From DASRAA01 sp963814165 (lineage in GTDB: Bacteria > Acidobacteriota > Terriglobia > Terriglobales > Acidobacteriaceae), in the NCBI GenBank assembly GCA_963814165.1, contig CAWFBW010000021.1, positions 186,001-250,000 on the forward strand: DNA of 64,000 nucleotides, written 5' to 3'. Positions 52,044 through 61,085 of the stretch are shown here, piece by piece (position 1 is the stretch's first letter; each line of letters starts with the position of its first letter). The position numbers and the translations under genes are program-made. Below the pieces are notes generated by a model. It was not told the origin of the DNA. It did not search any database and was given only the letters and a program-made list of their open reading frames with translations.

Positions 52044-52358
52044 CTAAACAGCTACGGCGACGTTATGAAAGGTCGAGACGACCGTCTCATAGTTTTGAAC
52101 CCGCGGCGTTCCATCGATGACCTTCGCCAGGGTCTTCATCACTTCCGGGTAGGTGTTGGTGTTGTAATCGTCTGCGTTGCTCTTGTTGTCCCACAGACTG
52201 ATTGCAATCGCATCCTGGCTGCCGGGATTGGACAACGTGATTTCGTCCTTGAAGCCCTTCTGCTTGCGCAGCAAAGGAAGGATCTGGTTCTCAAATGTGC
52301 GGGTGTAGTCGGACTGCATGTTGGATTTCAGGCGGAAAGAGACATTGCGTGCGTACAT
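52044..52358 (-). CDS. Antibiotic-biosynthesis-monooxygenase-like (ABM) domain protein
   Basis: A protein of about 104 residues with the ferredoxin-like alpha/beta-barrel pattern of ABM domains: an initial strand YARNVSFRLKS, the helix DYTRTFENQILPLLRKQKGF, then strands EITLSNPG and AIAISLWDNKSNADDYN. Members are dimeric cofactor-free oxygenases or simply small ligand-binding proteins; no catalytic role can be assigned here. ATG 52358 has a strong AGGAGG 7 bases upstream and is preferred over the slightly longer frame. Confidence 0.72.
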   Translation of the reverse strand: MYARNVSFRLKSNMQSDYTRTFENQILPLLRKQKGFKDEITLSNPGSQDAIAISLWDNKSNADDYNTNTYPEVMKTLAKVIDGTPRVQNYETVVSTFHNVAVAV

Positions 52359-52559
52359 ATTCAACCTCCTAAAGGTTGTGCCGCATAAGATGGAGATTAC
52401 TTCAGATGGGCTGACTTATATTCAGGGAACCTGAATGAGGGGAAGGTCTACACTGCCTCACTTATAATCCTACTGGATAGTTTGAGGATTGTCAAATCGA
52501 CTGGAAACCATAGCGTGCCTGTAGCTTGCAGCGCGGTTCGATCTTTCCACCTCCAGCGC

Positions 52560-52722
52560 GGGCGGGTGGCCCGGTCAACGCCCATCCCCAAACCAAGAAA
52601 TCCTAGTCGGGTGCCCCGTTCAAGCGAAGCTTGAGCGGGGGTTTTCGGTTGTAACAGCGACAGTCCGGTCGTACGAACGAAAATCCCCACGCAGGGCAAA
52701 AGAAGGGCTTGACTGGGGCAAC
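52560..52722 (-). repeat. Dispersed palindromic repeat, copy C (long form)
   Basis: GGGCGGGTGGCCCGGTCAACG leads, then AGTCGGGTGCCCCG, the CAAGCGAAGCTTG stem and the diverged GGCAAAAGAAGGGC stem. It ends 51 bp after the stop codon of the third PEP-CTERM gene. Confidence 0.8.
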
Positions 52723-52773
52723 CAGCGCTAGCGCGACCCCACTCACTCAGATGACCACTGCCATTTTCAACTG

Positions 52774-53409
52774 CTAGAGGTTGAGCCTACGACGGACCAG
52801 GCCCGACAGTCCGAGCACGCCAGAGCCAAACAATACCAGGCCTGCAGGTTCAGGCGTTGAGGTTGACGGCGACAGCAACTCGAAGGACTGGGTGCCTCCG
52901 AGCGTCAATCGATATGTCCCATTGTCGAAGAAGTCTTCTGAAACTCCGCTGTTGTTGGTGTAGCCCCAGCCTACGGCAGTCAATGAAGGTGTGCCCATGG
53001 AAAGCCAAAGCCAATAGGAGCCCGATGCCAAAGGCACATTGACATTGAACTGACTCCAAAATACATCATTGCCGCCTTGGACATTGCTGGCGGTTAATGC
53101 GTTATTGAGGCTGGCCGTGCCGGAGCCTAGAACGCTGGTGAGCCCGGGCGTAGTGGTGATCGCCCAGAATATTGTTGTTGGCGTGTTACCCGACAGTATC
53201 CAAGCAGAAAAACCAATGGTACCGACCGTGCTGTTCGAGGCGATTGTGAAGTTGTCGGTTACGGCGTATCCATCGGCGATCGAAGGCAAGCCGAAGTTTC
53301 CATAAGTCAATTGGTCCGGACCCGAGTAGAACAACACTTGGCTGCCGTAGGCGCTGCTCCCAGCAAGAACCAAGAGCAGTACAACAAGTACTGCAACGTT
53401 GAACTTCAT
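52774..53409 (-). CDS. PEP-CTERM protein
   Basis: A signal peptide (VAVLVVLLLVLAGSSAYGSQ), a beta-rich domain of about 155 residues with VTDNFTIASNSTVGTIGFSA and ASGSYWLWLSMGTPS, and the PEP-CTERM tail TPEPAGLVLFGSGVLGLSG then LVRRRLNL. The stop follows directly after the basic cluster, as is normal for these tails. GAGGAGAG precedes the ATG. Confidence 0.88.
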   Translation of the reverse strand: MKFNVAVLVVLLLVLAGSSAYGSQVLFYSGPDQLTYGNFGLPSIADGYAVTDNFTIASNSTVGTIGFSAWILSGNTPTTIFWAITTTPGLTSVLGSGTASLNNALTASNVQGGNDVFWSQFNVNVPLASGSYWLWLSMGTPSLTAVGWGYTNNSGVSEDFFDNGTYRLTLGGTQSFELLSPSTSTPEPAGLVLFGSGVLGLSGLVRRRLNL

Positions 53410-53573
53410 GGTTTCTCTCCTCGTCCTCTCAAAATATCGTGGATTTTTGGCGCTTAACTACCCATTGCATGTCACCCCTAGCTTCCGAAAGAGGGCTAGA
53501 GCATACAATGGGCGGCCGGCCGGGACAACGGCCTGTACGTGCCACTGAGATTCAGCCACTTTGGTTTAGTTCC

Positions 53574-53735
53574 GGCGGGTGGCCCGGGTAACGCCTCTCC
53601 GTCACCGTAAACTTTAAGTCGGGTGCCCCGTTCAAGCGAAGCTTGAGCGGGGTCTTTCGGTGGTAACAGCGACAGTCCGGTTGTACGAACGAAAATCCCC
53701 ACTCAAGGCCAAAACAGGGCCTTGAATAGGGCACC
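53574..53735 (-). repeat. Dispersed palindromic repeat, copy D (long form)
   Basis: CGGCGGGTGGCCCGGGTAACG leads, then AAGTCGGGTGCCCCG, the CAAGCGAAGCTTG stem, GGTTGTACGAACGAAAATCC and the CACTCAAGGCC / GGCCTTGA stem. It ends about 17 bp after the stop of the 331-residue gene. Confidence 0.8.
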
Positions 53736-53751
53736 AGGTACCCGGCCACCG

Positions 53752-54708
53752 TCACACCTGTTGAACCGACAACAGCAACGGCTCGATGTAGTTCGCGGTA
53801 CCGGCCTCAAAATTCAATTCGGCATAGGCGCCTCCGCCTTTGGCATCCGCATTAACCACCCCTCTTACGGTAATGATCACCGGATCGCCCGCCTTCAACA
53901 CTGTATTGTAGTCGAAGAAATTGGTCCGATCGTATGTTGTCACTTCTTCCACGTTGTCCTCATCGCGGTCGATCAACGCCGGAAAGTCCTTCCAGCCAAT
54001 GTCGACGTACTGGTTAGCGTTCATCGAGACCGTCAGTTTGACTGCCGCATGTCGGCAGTTGTACCAGCTATCGTCGGAACGAAGGATGTAGAAGCCGTGA
54101 AACGCGAACACCGCGGTCATCTCGTAGCTCGCCGTGCTCGCAGGAGTGAAGGCAAAATGGACGGCAAACTCCGTATCGTCCGGAGGGCCGCCGCAAGCGA
54201 AAAAGCATGCAACAGGACAGTGACTCGCCTCCTTCAAACGGATCTTGCCTGCTTCGTCAGGAAAGATCCAACCGCTATTGATCGCTCCGTCGCCTGTGAC
54301 GCCGCTGACGCCTTTGAACACCCCTTTGTCCGACGCGAATAGCGTGGACGCATAGGGATGGAGGACAACATGCTTTGCCTCACCGAAGGCGCCGCCACGC
54401 AGGGCCGCATCCTTAAGATCAGCAGCTTGCAGAAGAGGTCGCGACACAGTCTTCGGCTTGAATTCGTCGAGGTAGGCCTTCAGTTCCTGCTCTTGACTCT
54501 TCAACTCTTTTGCTTGTTCGCGATCGAACTTCGCCAAGTCGACGCCGGTGCCCTTCAGAAACTCCCTGCGGCGCTTGTCTCGGCTCTGCTCAAACTTCTT
54601 CGCACGGTCGAACAGCGCCTTTTGGTGGACCACGTTCTCTTCGAATTCCTTGAAACGCGCGTCGTGAATCTTGCGAAGGTGTTTGTCGAGCACATCTGTG
54701 GTTAACAT
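53752..54708 (-). CDS. Unrecognised protein with N-terminal coiled coil and beta-rich C-terminus
   Basis: I do not recognise this protein of about 318 residues. Residues about 10-95 are highly charged and helical (FEENVVHQKALFDRAKKFEQ, DREQAKELKSQEQELKAYLD), a likely coiled coil. The rest is predicted beta: SGWIFPDEAGKIRLKEASHC, FAVHFAFTPASTASYEMTAV, AAVKLTVSMNANQYVDIGW, DPVIITVRGVVNADAKG. There is no signal peptide. ATG 54708 (MLTTDVLDKHLRK) is preferred; the longer frame adds 13 unlikely residues. Confidence 0.6.
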   Translation of the reverse strand: MLTTDVLDKHLRKIHDARFKEFEENVVHQKALFDRAKKFEQSRDKRRREFLKGTGVDLAKFDREQAKELKSQEQELKAYLDEFKPKTVSRPLLQAADLKDAALRGGAFGEAKHVVLHPYASTLFASDKGVFKGVSGVTGDGAINSGWIFPDEAGKIRLKEASHCPVACFFACGGPPDDTEFAVHFAFTPASTASYEMTAVFAFHGFYILRSDDSWYNCRHAAVKLTVSMNANQYVDIGWKDFPALIDRDEDNVEEVTTYDRTNFFDYNTVLKAGDPVIITVRGVVNADAKGGGAYAELNFEAGTANYIEPLLLSVQQV

Positions 54709-54881
54709 AGTGGACGGAGTATGCACCCCCCGATCATGCCGGGTCAAGCGTGAGAAACGCTAGCCTAAGGATGCCATAGGCGGGTTCTATAAGAGGGGAC
54801 GTCAAGAGAAGACAATTCTCCCACACCAGGCGACTACAAACCGCACCATTCTCGATTTCAGCGCCTTGCGACCGGCTGCTC

Positions 54882-55028
54882 TCAGAAAAGGCCTGTGCGA
54901 TAGATCAGCCACCAACTGGCGACCAACGCCACCAGGGTTTCGACGATTCCCCAACCAATCGGCAGCCAAAATGCGCCAAGGCTGAGGATCGCGAATAGAA
55001 CCCAGAACGATTTTTTCTGAGTGTCCAC
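54882..55028 (-). CDS. Small membrane protein (48 residues)
   Basis: A GTG start at 55028, after AAGAGG, opens a frame for two closely spaced membrane helices (SFWVLFAILSLGAFWLPIGW and VETLVALVASWWLIYRTGLF) with a short basic N-terminus and a TGA stop. The strong hydrophobic, Trp-rich pattern is not expected by chance in this GC-rich DNA. Function unknown. Confidence 0.5.
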   Translation of the reverse strand: MDTQKKSFWVLFAILSLGAFWLPIGWGIVETLVALVASWWLIYRTGLF

Positions 55029-55145
55029 GCCTCTTAAGGAGCTTTCTCGCCGGCCTTTTCTTCGCTGCCCATCGCGCCTTTATCAAAGACGGCTGCTGGC
55101 CCACCCTTTTGGGCTGAGATGTCACATCAAATCCTGCAATGGAAT

Positions 55146-55183
55146 GCCCACCCTTGTCCGCGCTTTTTGCGGACAACGTGGGC
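55146..55183. repeat. REP-like hairpin
   Basis: GCCCACCCTTGTCCGC / GCGGACAACGTGGGC with a short T-rich loop, related to the units around the RAYT gene. A half unit, GGCCCACCCTTTTGGGC, lies just upstream at 55099-55115. Confidence 0.6.
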
Positions 55184-55200
55184 ACCGCGCGGCGTGCCCG

Positions 55201-55878
55201 CTAACTTGCCTTGGGCTTCGGAGCAAAAGCCATCTTGGTCACTGGATGCAGTTCCCATAGAGTCTTCGACTGCAGTTTCTTCTTGCCGCGGCCGGTGCCT
55301 CCGTTGGCCATGTACACGTGGGCATCGTCGTAAAACAAGGCGCCGGTCACGCTCACATAAACCGGATGTTGCATCACATGTACGCTGCCCATCGTTGGTG
55401 GCTTGCCGGCCAGCAACTTGTCGATGACCCACTGGCGCACTCCTTCCACCTCACTGGAGATGGTAGTGGCATACTCGCCCGACGGGACTTCCACGATCAT
55501 CGAGTTGTCACTCTCAGTGGGCGGCGCGCTTGAGGTCAGCGGCTTTGGACTGAGCTGAATATGAAAGTCGCAGTCGTCGGATTCAAAGGCGACCAGATAG
55601 AGCCATCCCGAGACGGTTACCATCGTGTTCTCTTTGACGGGCTGGTCCATGATGCGCTCGTCCTGGTAGCGCTTGTCGTCCTTCTTGACGTCGGTGAGCC
55701 GCTGGATCTTAAGCGCATCGTTCAGCGTCATGGTTTGGCTCTTGGCGCCAGCCGGCACCGTGATTTTTACGGGCCACCGTTCCTTGCCAGGATTCTGGCA
55801 TGGCAACTGTGCGGCTTGTACGCCCACCGCCAGCAAGAAGCAGGCGCAAAACAGAAGAGTGATCCTTTGGCGGTTCAT
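55201..55878 (-). CDS. Exported protein of unknown function
   Basis: A signal peptide (MNRQRITLLFCACFLLAVG, cut near VQAAQ) precedes about 205 residues with no domain I recognise. The mature part has strands (MVTVSGWLYLVAFESDDCDF, MIVEVPSGEYATTISSEVEG) and ends in a basic tail (GTGRGKKKLQSKTLWELHPV). The text DFHIQLSPKP and TLWELHPVTKM is reminiscent of small exported proteins found beside nucleases, but I cannot place it. ATG 55878 lies 8 bases after GAGGAGGG. Confidence 0.65.
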   Translation of the reverse strand: MNRQRITLLFCACFLLAVGVQAAQLPCQNPGKERWPVKITVPAGAKSQTMTLNDALKIQRLTDVKKDDKRYQDERIMDQPVKENTMVTVSGWLYLVAFESDDCDFHIQLSPKPLTSSAPPTESDNSMIVEVPSGEYATTISSEVEGVRQWVIDKLLAGKPPTMGSVHVMQHPVYVSVTGALFYDDAHVYMANGGTGRGKKKLQSKTLWELHPVTKMAFAPKPKAS

Positions 55879-56125
55879 CAGCATTTCCCTCCTCACGTTG
55901 ATGAGAATCTGAAACCCACAGGAAGTAAGCGAATTCTATGTCTGATGAGCGTCCGCCACAATGGGACTTTTAGGCCGGGGGGTGCAGGTCGCCGTCTGCG
56001 GCTGACCTGAGGGCTGGCAAACGAATTGTCCAACCCGTAACATTCTGGGCGTATCCGTTTCCGCGCGCTTCATCAGCGGTGTACGCTAGGGCACGAATGG
56101 ACTAACGACCGGAGGGGCTATACCC

Positions 56126-57091
56126 ATGCGCGTTCTGATCGGCGGATCGCTGAAACAAGTTCCCCGTGAGCCGGAGGTGTGTGGACAATTCGCCACCACT
56201 CTCGGCACCGAGATCGTAAAGCAGGGACACACCTTGCTCAATGGATGCCGGGGATCCTTAGACAAGGCTGTCGCAGCGGCAGCCAATGACTGGCTGGCGC
56301 AAAATGGACGCGATCCCTACAAATCGATCATAGGCTACTGCGCAAAAGATAGCGCGCCCGAGCATAGCTTTGGCACAGTACGGCGCTCGGCGCTGGTTGA
56401 TTGGCAGATGAACCACCCGGAGTTGCGCGTCCCCGAGCAAATCGAACAGGCCGACGCAACCATATTCGTTGGCGGAGGGGACGGGACTTTCTGGGCGAAG
56501 AATTGGGCCTACTACGCGCGCAAACCCATCCTGGGCATCCCGCGTTTCGGTGGTGCGGGCGAAACCATTTACGACCAGGAGTTGGAGAGATTGCAGTCCG
56601 AATCGCCGACGACGGCGCCGGACTACGAGTCGCTGAACCAGGTTTCCACGGAGGTGACGTTGTATGTAAAGCAGGTGATCTCGCTGGCGGAACGGATGGT
56701 GTCGCCGCGCACTGTGTTCACCATCATGTCGTTCAAGAAGGAATTTCACGACGTCTACACGTCGTGCAAAGAGGTCTGCCAGCAGTTCGACTTCGATGCC
56801 GAGCGCACTGATGAAACCATTTCATTGGAGCGGATCGTTGCGCGGGTGGAAAAAGGGATCAAGGAATCGGCCTTCGTGATTGCCGACGTGAGCGAGTGGA
56901 GCCCGAATGTGTTTTATGAGGTGGGGTTTGCGAGGGGTATGGGCAAGAACGTCATTCTGACCGCACGGAAAGGGACCACCCGCGCGTTTGACGTCGCTGA
57001 CATTCCGACCATCGACTGGGAAAATCAGGAAGAGCTAAAAGACGGGCTGCGCAAGTGGATTTCCGGCATCAAGGGGAAGTTCGGGCGATAG
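56126..57091 (+). CDS. SLOG-like plus nucleoside 2-deoxyribosyltransferase-like fusion protein
   Basis: Residues 1-155 look like a SLOG/LOG-type Rossmann domain: MRVLIGGSLKQVP, then ADATIFVGGGDGTFWAKNWA and KPILGIPRFGGAGETIYDQE. Residues about 195-321 look like the nucleoside 2-deoxyribosyltransferase/TIR-like fold: TVFTIMSFKKEFHDVYTSCK, the acidic core SAFVIADVSEWSPNVFYEVG and GKNVILTARKGT. Such pairs are predicted to sense or cut nucleotide-derived ligands, and some act in phage defence. The neighbouring pyrimidine-nucleoside phosphorylase would also fit a housekeeping nucleoside role. GGAGGGG precedes the ATG. Confidence 0.72.
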   Translation: MRVLIGGSLKQVPREPEVCGQFATTLGTEIVKQGHTLLNGCRGSLDKAVAAAANDWLAQNGRDPYKSIIGYCAKDSAPEHSFGTVRRSALVDWQMNHPELRVPEQIEQADATIFVGGGDGTFWAKNWAYYARKPILGIPRFGGAGETIYDQELERLQSESPTTAPDYESLNQVSTEVTLYVKQVISLAERMVSPRTVFTIMSFKKEFHDVYTSCKEVCQQFDFDAERTDETISLERIVARVEKGIKESAFVIADVSEWSPNVFYEVGFARGMGKNVILTARKGTTRAFDVADIPTIDWENQEELKDGLRKWISGIKGKFGR

Positions 57092-57196
57092 CAGAAGGCG
57101 ACCATCGCGGCCGGCGAGTCGGTCGCGGCTTGCTACATCTAGCCTCACTTCCCAGTATCATGGGACTGCAGTTTATTTCCCCGCAAGGAGAGTTCC

Positions 57197-57469
57197 ATGT
57201 ACTGCAATCATTGCGGCAAACAAAATCCCGATGATGCGCGTATCTGCGCGTACTGCGGGACGCCCGTTGCAGCTGCGCCCGCCGCTCGTCGCCTGGTGCG
57301 TCCGCGAGCGGGACGCCGTATCGCCGGCGTTTGCGCGGGTCTGGCCGACTATTACGGCTGGAACCTCACCGCCATGCGCGTCATTTGGCTCCTGCTCTTC
57401 CTCTTCGCCGGCACCGGAGGACTGGCGTACCTCATCCTGTGGATCGTGATGCCGAATGCGGACTACTAA
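57197..57469 (+). CDS. Zinc-ribbon PspC-domain membrane protein
   Basis: A 90-residue protein with an N-terminal zinc ribbon (MYCNHCGKQNP and RICAYCGTPV, four Cys) followed by a PspC domain: RRIAGVCAGLADYYGWNLTA and a membrane helix VIWLLLFLFAGTGGLAYLIL. PspC proteins take part in envelope-stress responses. AAGGAGAG precedes the ATG. The next gene starts 9 bp downstream. Confidence 0.9.
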   Translation: MYCNHCGKQNPDDARICAYCGTPVAAAPAARRLVRPRAGRRIAGVCAGLADYYGWNLTAMRVIWLLLFLFAGTGGLAYLILWIVMPNADY

Positions 57470-57478
57470 GGACCAGTA

Positions 57479-58816
57479 GTGAGTGACATCCAGCCGGACA
57501 GATTGAGCATCCTCACAACGTTGCGCAAGAAGCGCGATGGCGAGGAGCTCTCACGGGAAGAGATCGAGCACTTCGTTCAGGGCCACACGCGCGGGGAGAT
57601 CAGCGATCATCAGGCTGCGGCCTGGCTGATGGCCGCTCACGTCCGCGGCCTGTCGCGCGCGGAAACAGCTCACCTCACCCACGCCATGCTGCACTCGGGC
57701 GAACAGCTTGACCATTCGTCGCTGCCCGCCAGGAAGGTGGACAAGCACTCCACCGGCGGAGTGGGCGATAAAACGTCGCTGATCCTGGCGCCGATGGTGG
57801 CGGCAGGCGGATTGAATGTCCCGATGATCTCTGGCCGGGGCCTCGGACACACGGGCGGAACCCTCGACAAGCTGGAGGCGATCACGGGCTTCCGGGTGAA
57901 CCTGCCGGTGGACGAATTCAAGCGGGTTCTGGGCCAGTGCGGCTGCGCCATGATCGGGCAAACCGCAGAGATTGCGCCCGCCGACCGCAAGCTGTACCAG
58001 TTGCGGCACTTCACCAGCACGATCGATAGTCCGCCGTTGATTTGCGCTTCCATCATGAGCAAGAAGCTGGCCGAAGGCATCGACGCGCTGGTGCTTGACG
58101 TAAAGACCGGCTCGGGAGCGTTCATGAAAGGTGAAGCCGAGGCAGCATTGCTGGGCGAGTTGATGGTGGACACCGCCAAGCGAATGGGAGTTCGCGCGGT
58201 AGCGCTGGTCACCGGGATGGATGAACCGCTGGGATTCAAGATCGGCAACGCGCTGGAAGTGGAAGAGGTGATCGAGGTGCTGCATGGCGGCGGCCCCAAA
58301 GACCTGGTTGACCTGACAATCACCTTGGGCGGTTGGATGTTTCACCTCGGCGGACGGACGGCAACGGTAGAAGAGGGCGAGCAGCTGGGACGGAAGCTAT
58401 TGGCCTCGGGCGCAGCGGCGGACAAGTTCCGGAAGATGATCGAACTGCAAGGGGGAGACGCAAGGGTTGTAGATGAGCCGAGGCGGCTGCCGAAGGCGAA
58501 GCACCAAGAGGATATCTTGAGCGCTACGTCCGGATACTTCGCCGCAATGGACTGCGAGTTGATCGGGGTAGCAGGTGTGCTGCTGGGCGGTGGACGTCAG
58601 CATGAGAGCGATGCGGTTGACCCTGCTGTTGGAATCGTGATGCAGAAGAAACTTGGGGATTCGGTGCAACGCGGTGAAGCGCTATGCACCGCGCATTTCA
58701 ACTCGGCGGAACGGATGGAAGCGGCACGACTCATCATCGAAAGAAATATCCAAGTCGAAACGACCCGGCCGACTGAGCCACTGCCGCTGATTCGGCGAGT
58801 CGTTCGGGACAATTAG
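57479..58816 (+). CDS. deoA: Pyrimidine-nucleoside (thymidine) phosphorylase
   Basis: Splits thymidine or uridine with phosphate to the base and (deoxy)ribose 1-phosphate, for pyrimidine salvage. Signatures are KVDKHSTGGVGDKTSLILAP and MISGRGLGHTGGTLDKLEAI (the phosphate and base site), and ICASIMSKKLAEGIDALVLD. At 445 residues it is typical of DeoA/Pdp, with a small N-terminal helical domain and a C-terminal domain. The start GTG 57479 has AAGGA upstream. It follows the PspC gene by 9 bp. DeoA and Pdp cannot be told apart here, so the symbol is tentative. Confidence 0.93.
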   Translation: MSDIQPDRLSILTTLRKKRDGEELSREEIEHFVQGHTRGEISDHQAAAWLMAAHVRGLSRAETAHLTHAMLHSGEQLDHSSLPARKVDKHSTGGVGDKTSLILAPMVAAGGLNVPMISGRGLGHTGGTLDKLEAITGFRVNLPVDEFKRVLGQCGCAMIGQTAEIAPADRKLYQLRHFTSTIDSPPLICASIMSKKLAEGIDALVLDVKTGSGAFMKGEAEAALLGELMVDTAKRMGVRAVALVTGMDEPLGFKIGNALEVEEVIEVLHGGGPKDLVDLTITLGGWMFHLGGRTATVEEGEQLGRKLLASGAAADKFRKMIELQGGDARVVDEPRRLPKAKHQEDILSATSGYFAAMDCELIGVAGVLLGGGRQHESDAVDPAVGIVMQKKLGDSVQRGEALCTAHFNSAERMEAARLIIERNIQVETTRPTEPLPLIRRVVRDN

Positions 58817-58855
58817 CGCCCGAGACTTGAGTTCGCGCTCCGACCCGCTTTCCCG

Positions 58856-60856
58856 CTACTTCTCCAGGCTGTAGACGTTTGCATTGGCATCGGTGGACAA
58901 CACCCAGACCTTTCCACTGGTGCTGGTTCCACTACTCGTTCCAGTAACGACGTAGGCGATTCCTTCGGTGTTGCCCTTGGCTACGAGCGGCGTGCGGCCG
59001 GCGGAATCGACACTATACGTCATGGCTTGAGTGAGGCCAGTTAGCGGTCCGCCGGGGCCACTGATGTCAAACGTAAGCCCGAGAACGCCAGCACCATCCG
59101 CTAGTGCCGAATCGTCCTGTACCGTGACGCTTGGAAGGACTGTCTGCAACGTTCCACCCTGATAAGAGCCGTTGATCGAGCTTGTGGTATAGGGCGATCC
59201 GAATTGCGGGACGAGGGTCCCCGAGGTAACGCCCGCATCGCCAACCACGATGAATGCGACATTGCTGGTAAAGTACGCAACGATTGAATTCGCGCCGAAA
59301 CCAGAAATCGTCGTACGGCCGTTGGTCGCAGTGCTGTAAGTGGCCGCGGCGTATGTGTTGGTGCTGAGGGTGCCGCCGAGATTTTCGTCCGTAGAAATGT
59401 TCACACCGCCTGCGCCGTCAAAGGTAGCGAAGGCAAGCAGGCCGTACGGCACAGTGTTTCCATTCGACGTGCCCAGCCCTTGCAATTGGGTCACGGTGGT
59501 AGTGTGAATGGTGCTATTGGACCAGTTGGCTGGATTGGAATACAGCGTAAACAGGACAAGCGGCGCCGTGGTGGACAGCGGATCGGTGCACAACATCACC
59601 ATCTCGCTGGTGGAGACGGGATAGAAGCTGTAGTTGGTTGTAACGGAATTGACGGTCATGTTAGCCGTGCCGCGCTGCGTCACCGGGTCGATGGTGAGGA
59701 AGTTCCCCGTGCCTGAGGTGCTGTGGACGACCGTACCGTTGTCATTGGCGTCTTCCTCGAGGGCGGTCCACGCGCCCTTGCTGTCCGCGGTGAAAGTGCC
59801 AGCGGTGGCGTAACGACTGGCGGCGACGTCGGCCCCGGATCCTCCAAACGACCAGGACTTCGCAAGCTGGGCAAGCGTGATTGCGGTAGTAGAGGTCACC
59901 TTGCGAATGTAACCGGTGCCCTGATTGCCCGCATTTCCGTTCTGGATGAACCGGATTGTGCCGGCCGCAGGAGTGGCGACCTGGTAAGTAAATGTGCCCA
60001 GTGCAGGGATTACGAGCGTCATGGGGCCGGTGTTGGTAGAGCCGATGGAATAGGTGCCAGAAAATGGCAGGCTGGTATGAACTCCGGAGGCGGAATTGGA
60101 GTCCATCAGGCCGTTGGTAATGTTTCCAGCACCGTCGGAGGTGAAGCTACCCGCCTGAAGTACCAACGCACCGTTCTGGTAACCCGAAAACGAAAAGACA
60201 TAATTGCCATTGAGCCGCCCGGTCGGTCCAGTTATGGTCAAAGTCAGCGACGCGGAGGCGGTCGAGGCTGGCGTCTGCGAGTCGCTGGCCTGGACCGTGA
60301 AGGTCTGGGATTCCTGCGTCGTAGGCGTGCCGGTGATCACGCCGTTAGCGGCAAGCGTCAGGCCTGCGGGCAGCGTACCGGATATGATGGACCAAGTGTA
60401 AGGAGGAACGCCCCCGGTGGCTGTGATTGAGCCGCTGTACGGTACTCCCACGGTTCCGTTCGTGAGCGATGTGGTACTGATGGCCAAGGGCTGGTTGACA
60501 GTGATGCTCTTGGTCGCGGTGTCCACGGCCTGGATGGGAGTCTGTACGTCGGTGACCTGTATTTTGAACGTGGTGCTACCCAGCGTGGTGGGAGTACCGC
60601 TGATGACGCCACCCGAACTGATGCTAAGGCCTGGCGGCAAAGTACCAGAGGCCATCGCCCAAGTGTAGGGCGGAACGCCACCAGCAGCTCTCAAGGTGAC
60701 GGAATACGGCACGTTGATGACTGCGGCCGGAAGCGCGGAAGGGTCGATCACCAACGGAAGAACCGGCGTGGGAGGACGGCCGGTGGCGCACGAAAGAGCG
60801 CAACCCATTAAGAGAGTACAGAAACCGAGAGAAAGAGCGCGCTTTAACGCTGTCAT
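58856..60856 (-). CDS. Lipoprotein with two putative Ig (He_PIG) repeats
   Basis: ATG 60856 (MTALKRALSLGFCTLLMGCA), after GAGGA, starts a lipoprotein signal. Two He_PIG-type repeats of about 85 residues follow, each with GGVPPYTW, SGTLP(P/A)GL and GVI(S/T)GTPTT. The remaining 400 residues are a Ser/Thr/Gly-rich beta region with recurring motifs (NGNYVFSFSGYQNGALVLQA, GSFTSDGAGNITNG, YATAGTFTADSKGAW), as in acidobacterial surface proteins. Probably an outer-surface protein of unknown binding role. The open frame extends 39 codons further upstream without a ribosome-binding site. Confidence 0.82.
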   Translation of the reverse strand: MTALKRALSLGFCTLLMGCALSCATGRPPTPVLPLVIDPSALPAAVINVPYSVTLRAAGGVPPYTWAMASGTLPPGLSISSGGVISGTPTTLGSTTFKIQVTDVQTPIQAVDTATKSITVNQPLAISTTSLTNGTVGVPYSGSITATGGVPPYTWSIISGTLPAGLTLAANGVITGTPTTQESQTFTVQASDSQTPASTASASLTLTITGPTGRLNGNYVFSFSGYQNGALVLQAGSFTSDGAGNITNGLMDSNSASGVHTSLPFSGTYSIGSTNTGPMTLVIPALGTFTYQVATPAAGTIRFIQNGNAGNQGTGYIRKVTSTTAITLAQLAKSWSFGGSGADVAASRYATAGTFTADSKGAWTALEEDANDNGTVVHSTSGTGNFLTIDPVTQRGTANMTVNSVTTNYSFYPVSTSEMVMLCTDPLSTTAPLVLFTLYSNPANWSNSTIHTTTVTQLQGLGTSNGNTVPYGLLAFATFDGAGGVNISTDENLGGTLSTNTYAAATYSTATNGRTTISGFGANSIVAYFTSNVAFIVVGDAGVTSGTLVPQFGSPYTTSSINGSYQGGTLQTVLPSVTVQDDSALADGAGVLGLTFDISGPGGPLTGLTQAMTYSVDSAGRTPLVAKGNTEGIAYVVTGTSSGTSTSGKVWVLSTDANANVYSLEK

Positions 60857-61085
60857 CGATATCCTCGTTGCGAGTATGCCGTGCCAAGCGCAAACGTAGA
60901 ACAGCCGCGCTGTTGCCGCCGCAAAGGAATTAAAGGTACTCTGCGACAAGCACGCCCCGCAAGCCGATTGCACAGGCCGTCACACTATGGTAACTGGTGG
61001 CGCAAGGGTGTGCATGGGAATCGAAGGCGATCAGCCTTATAAACTCTCTGTGTAGGCGCTGGATGGTGGAAATCAGGAGTTGACC

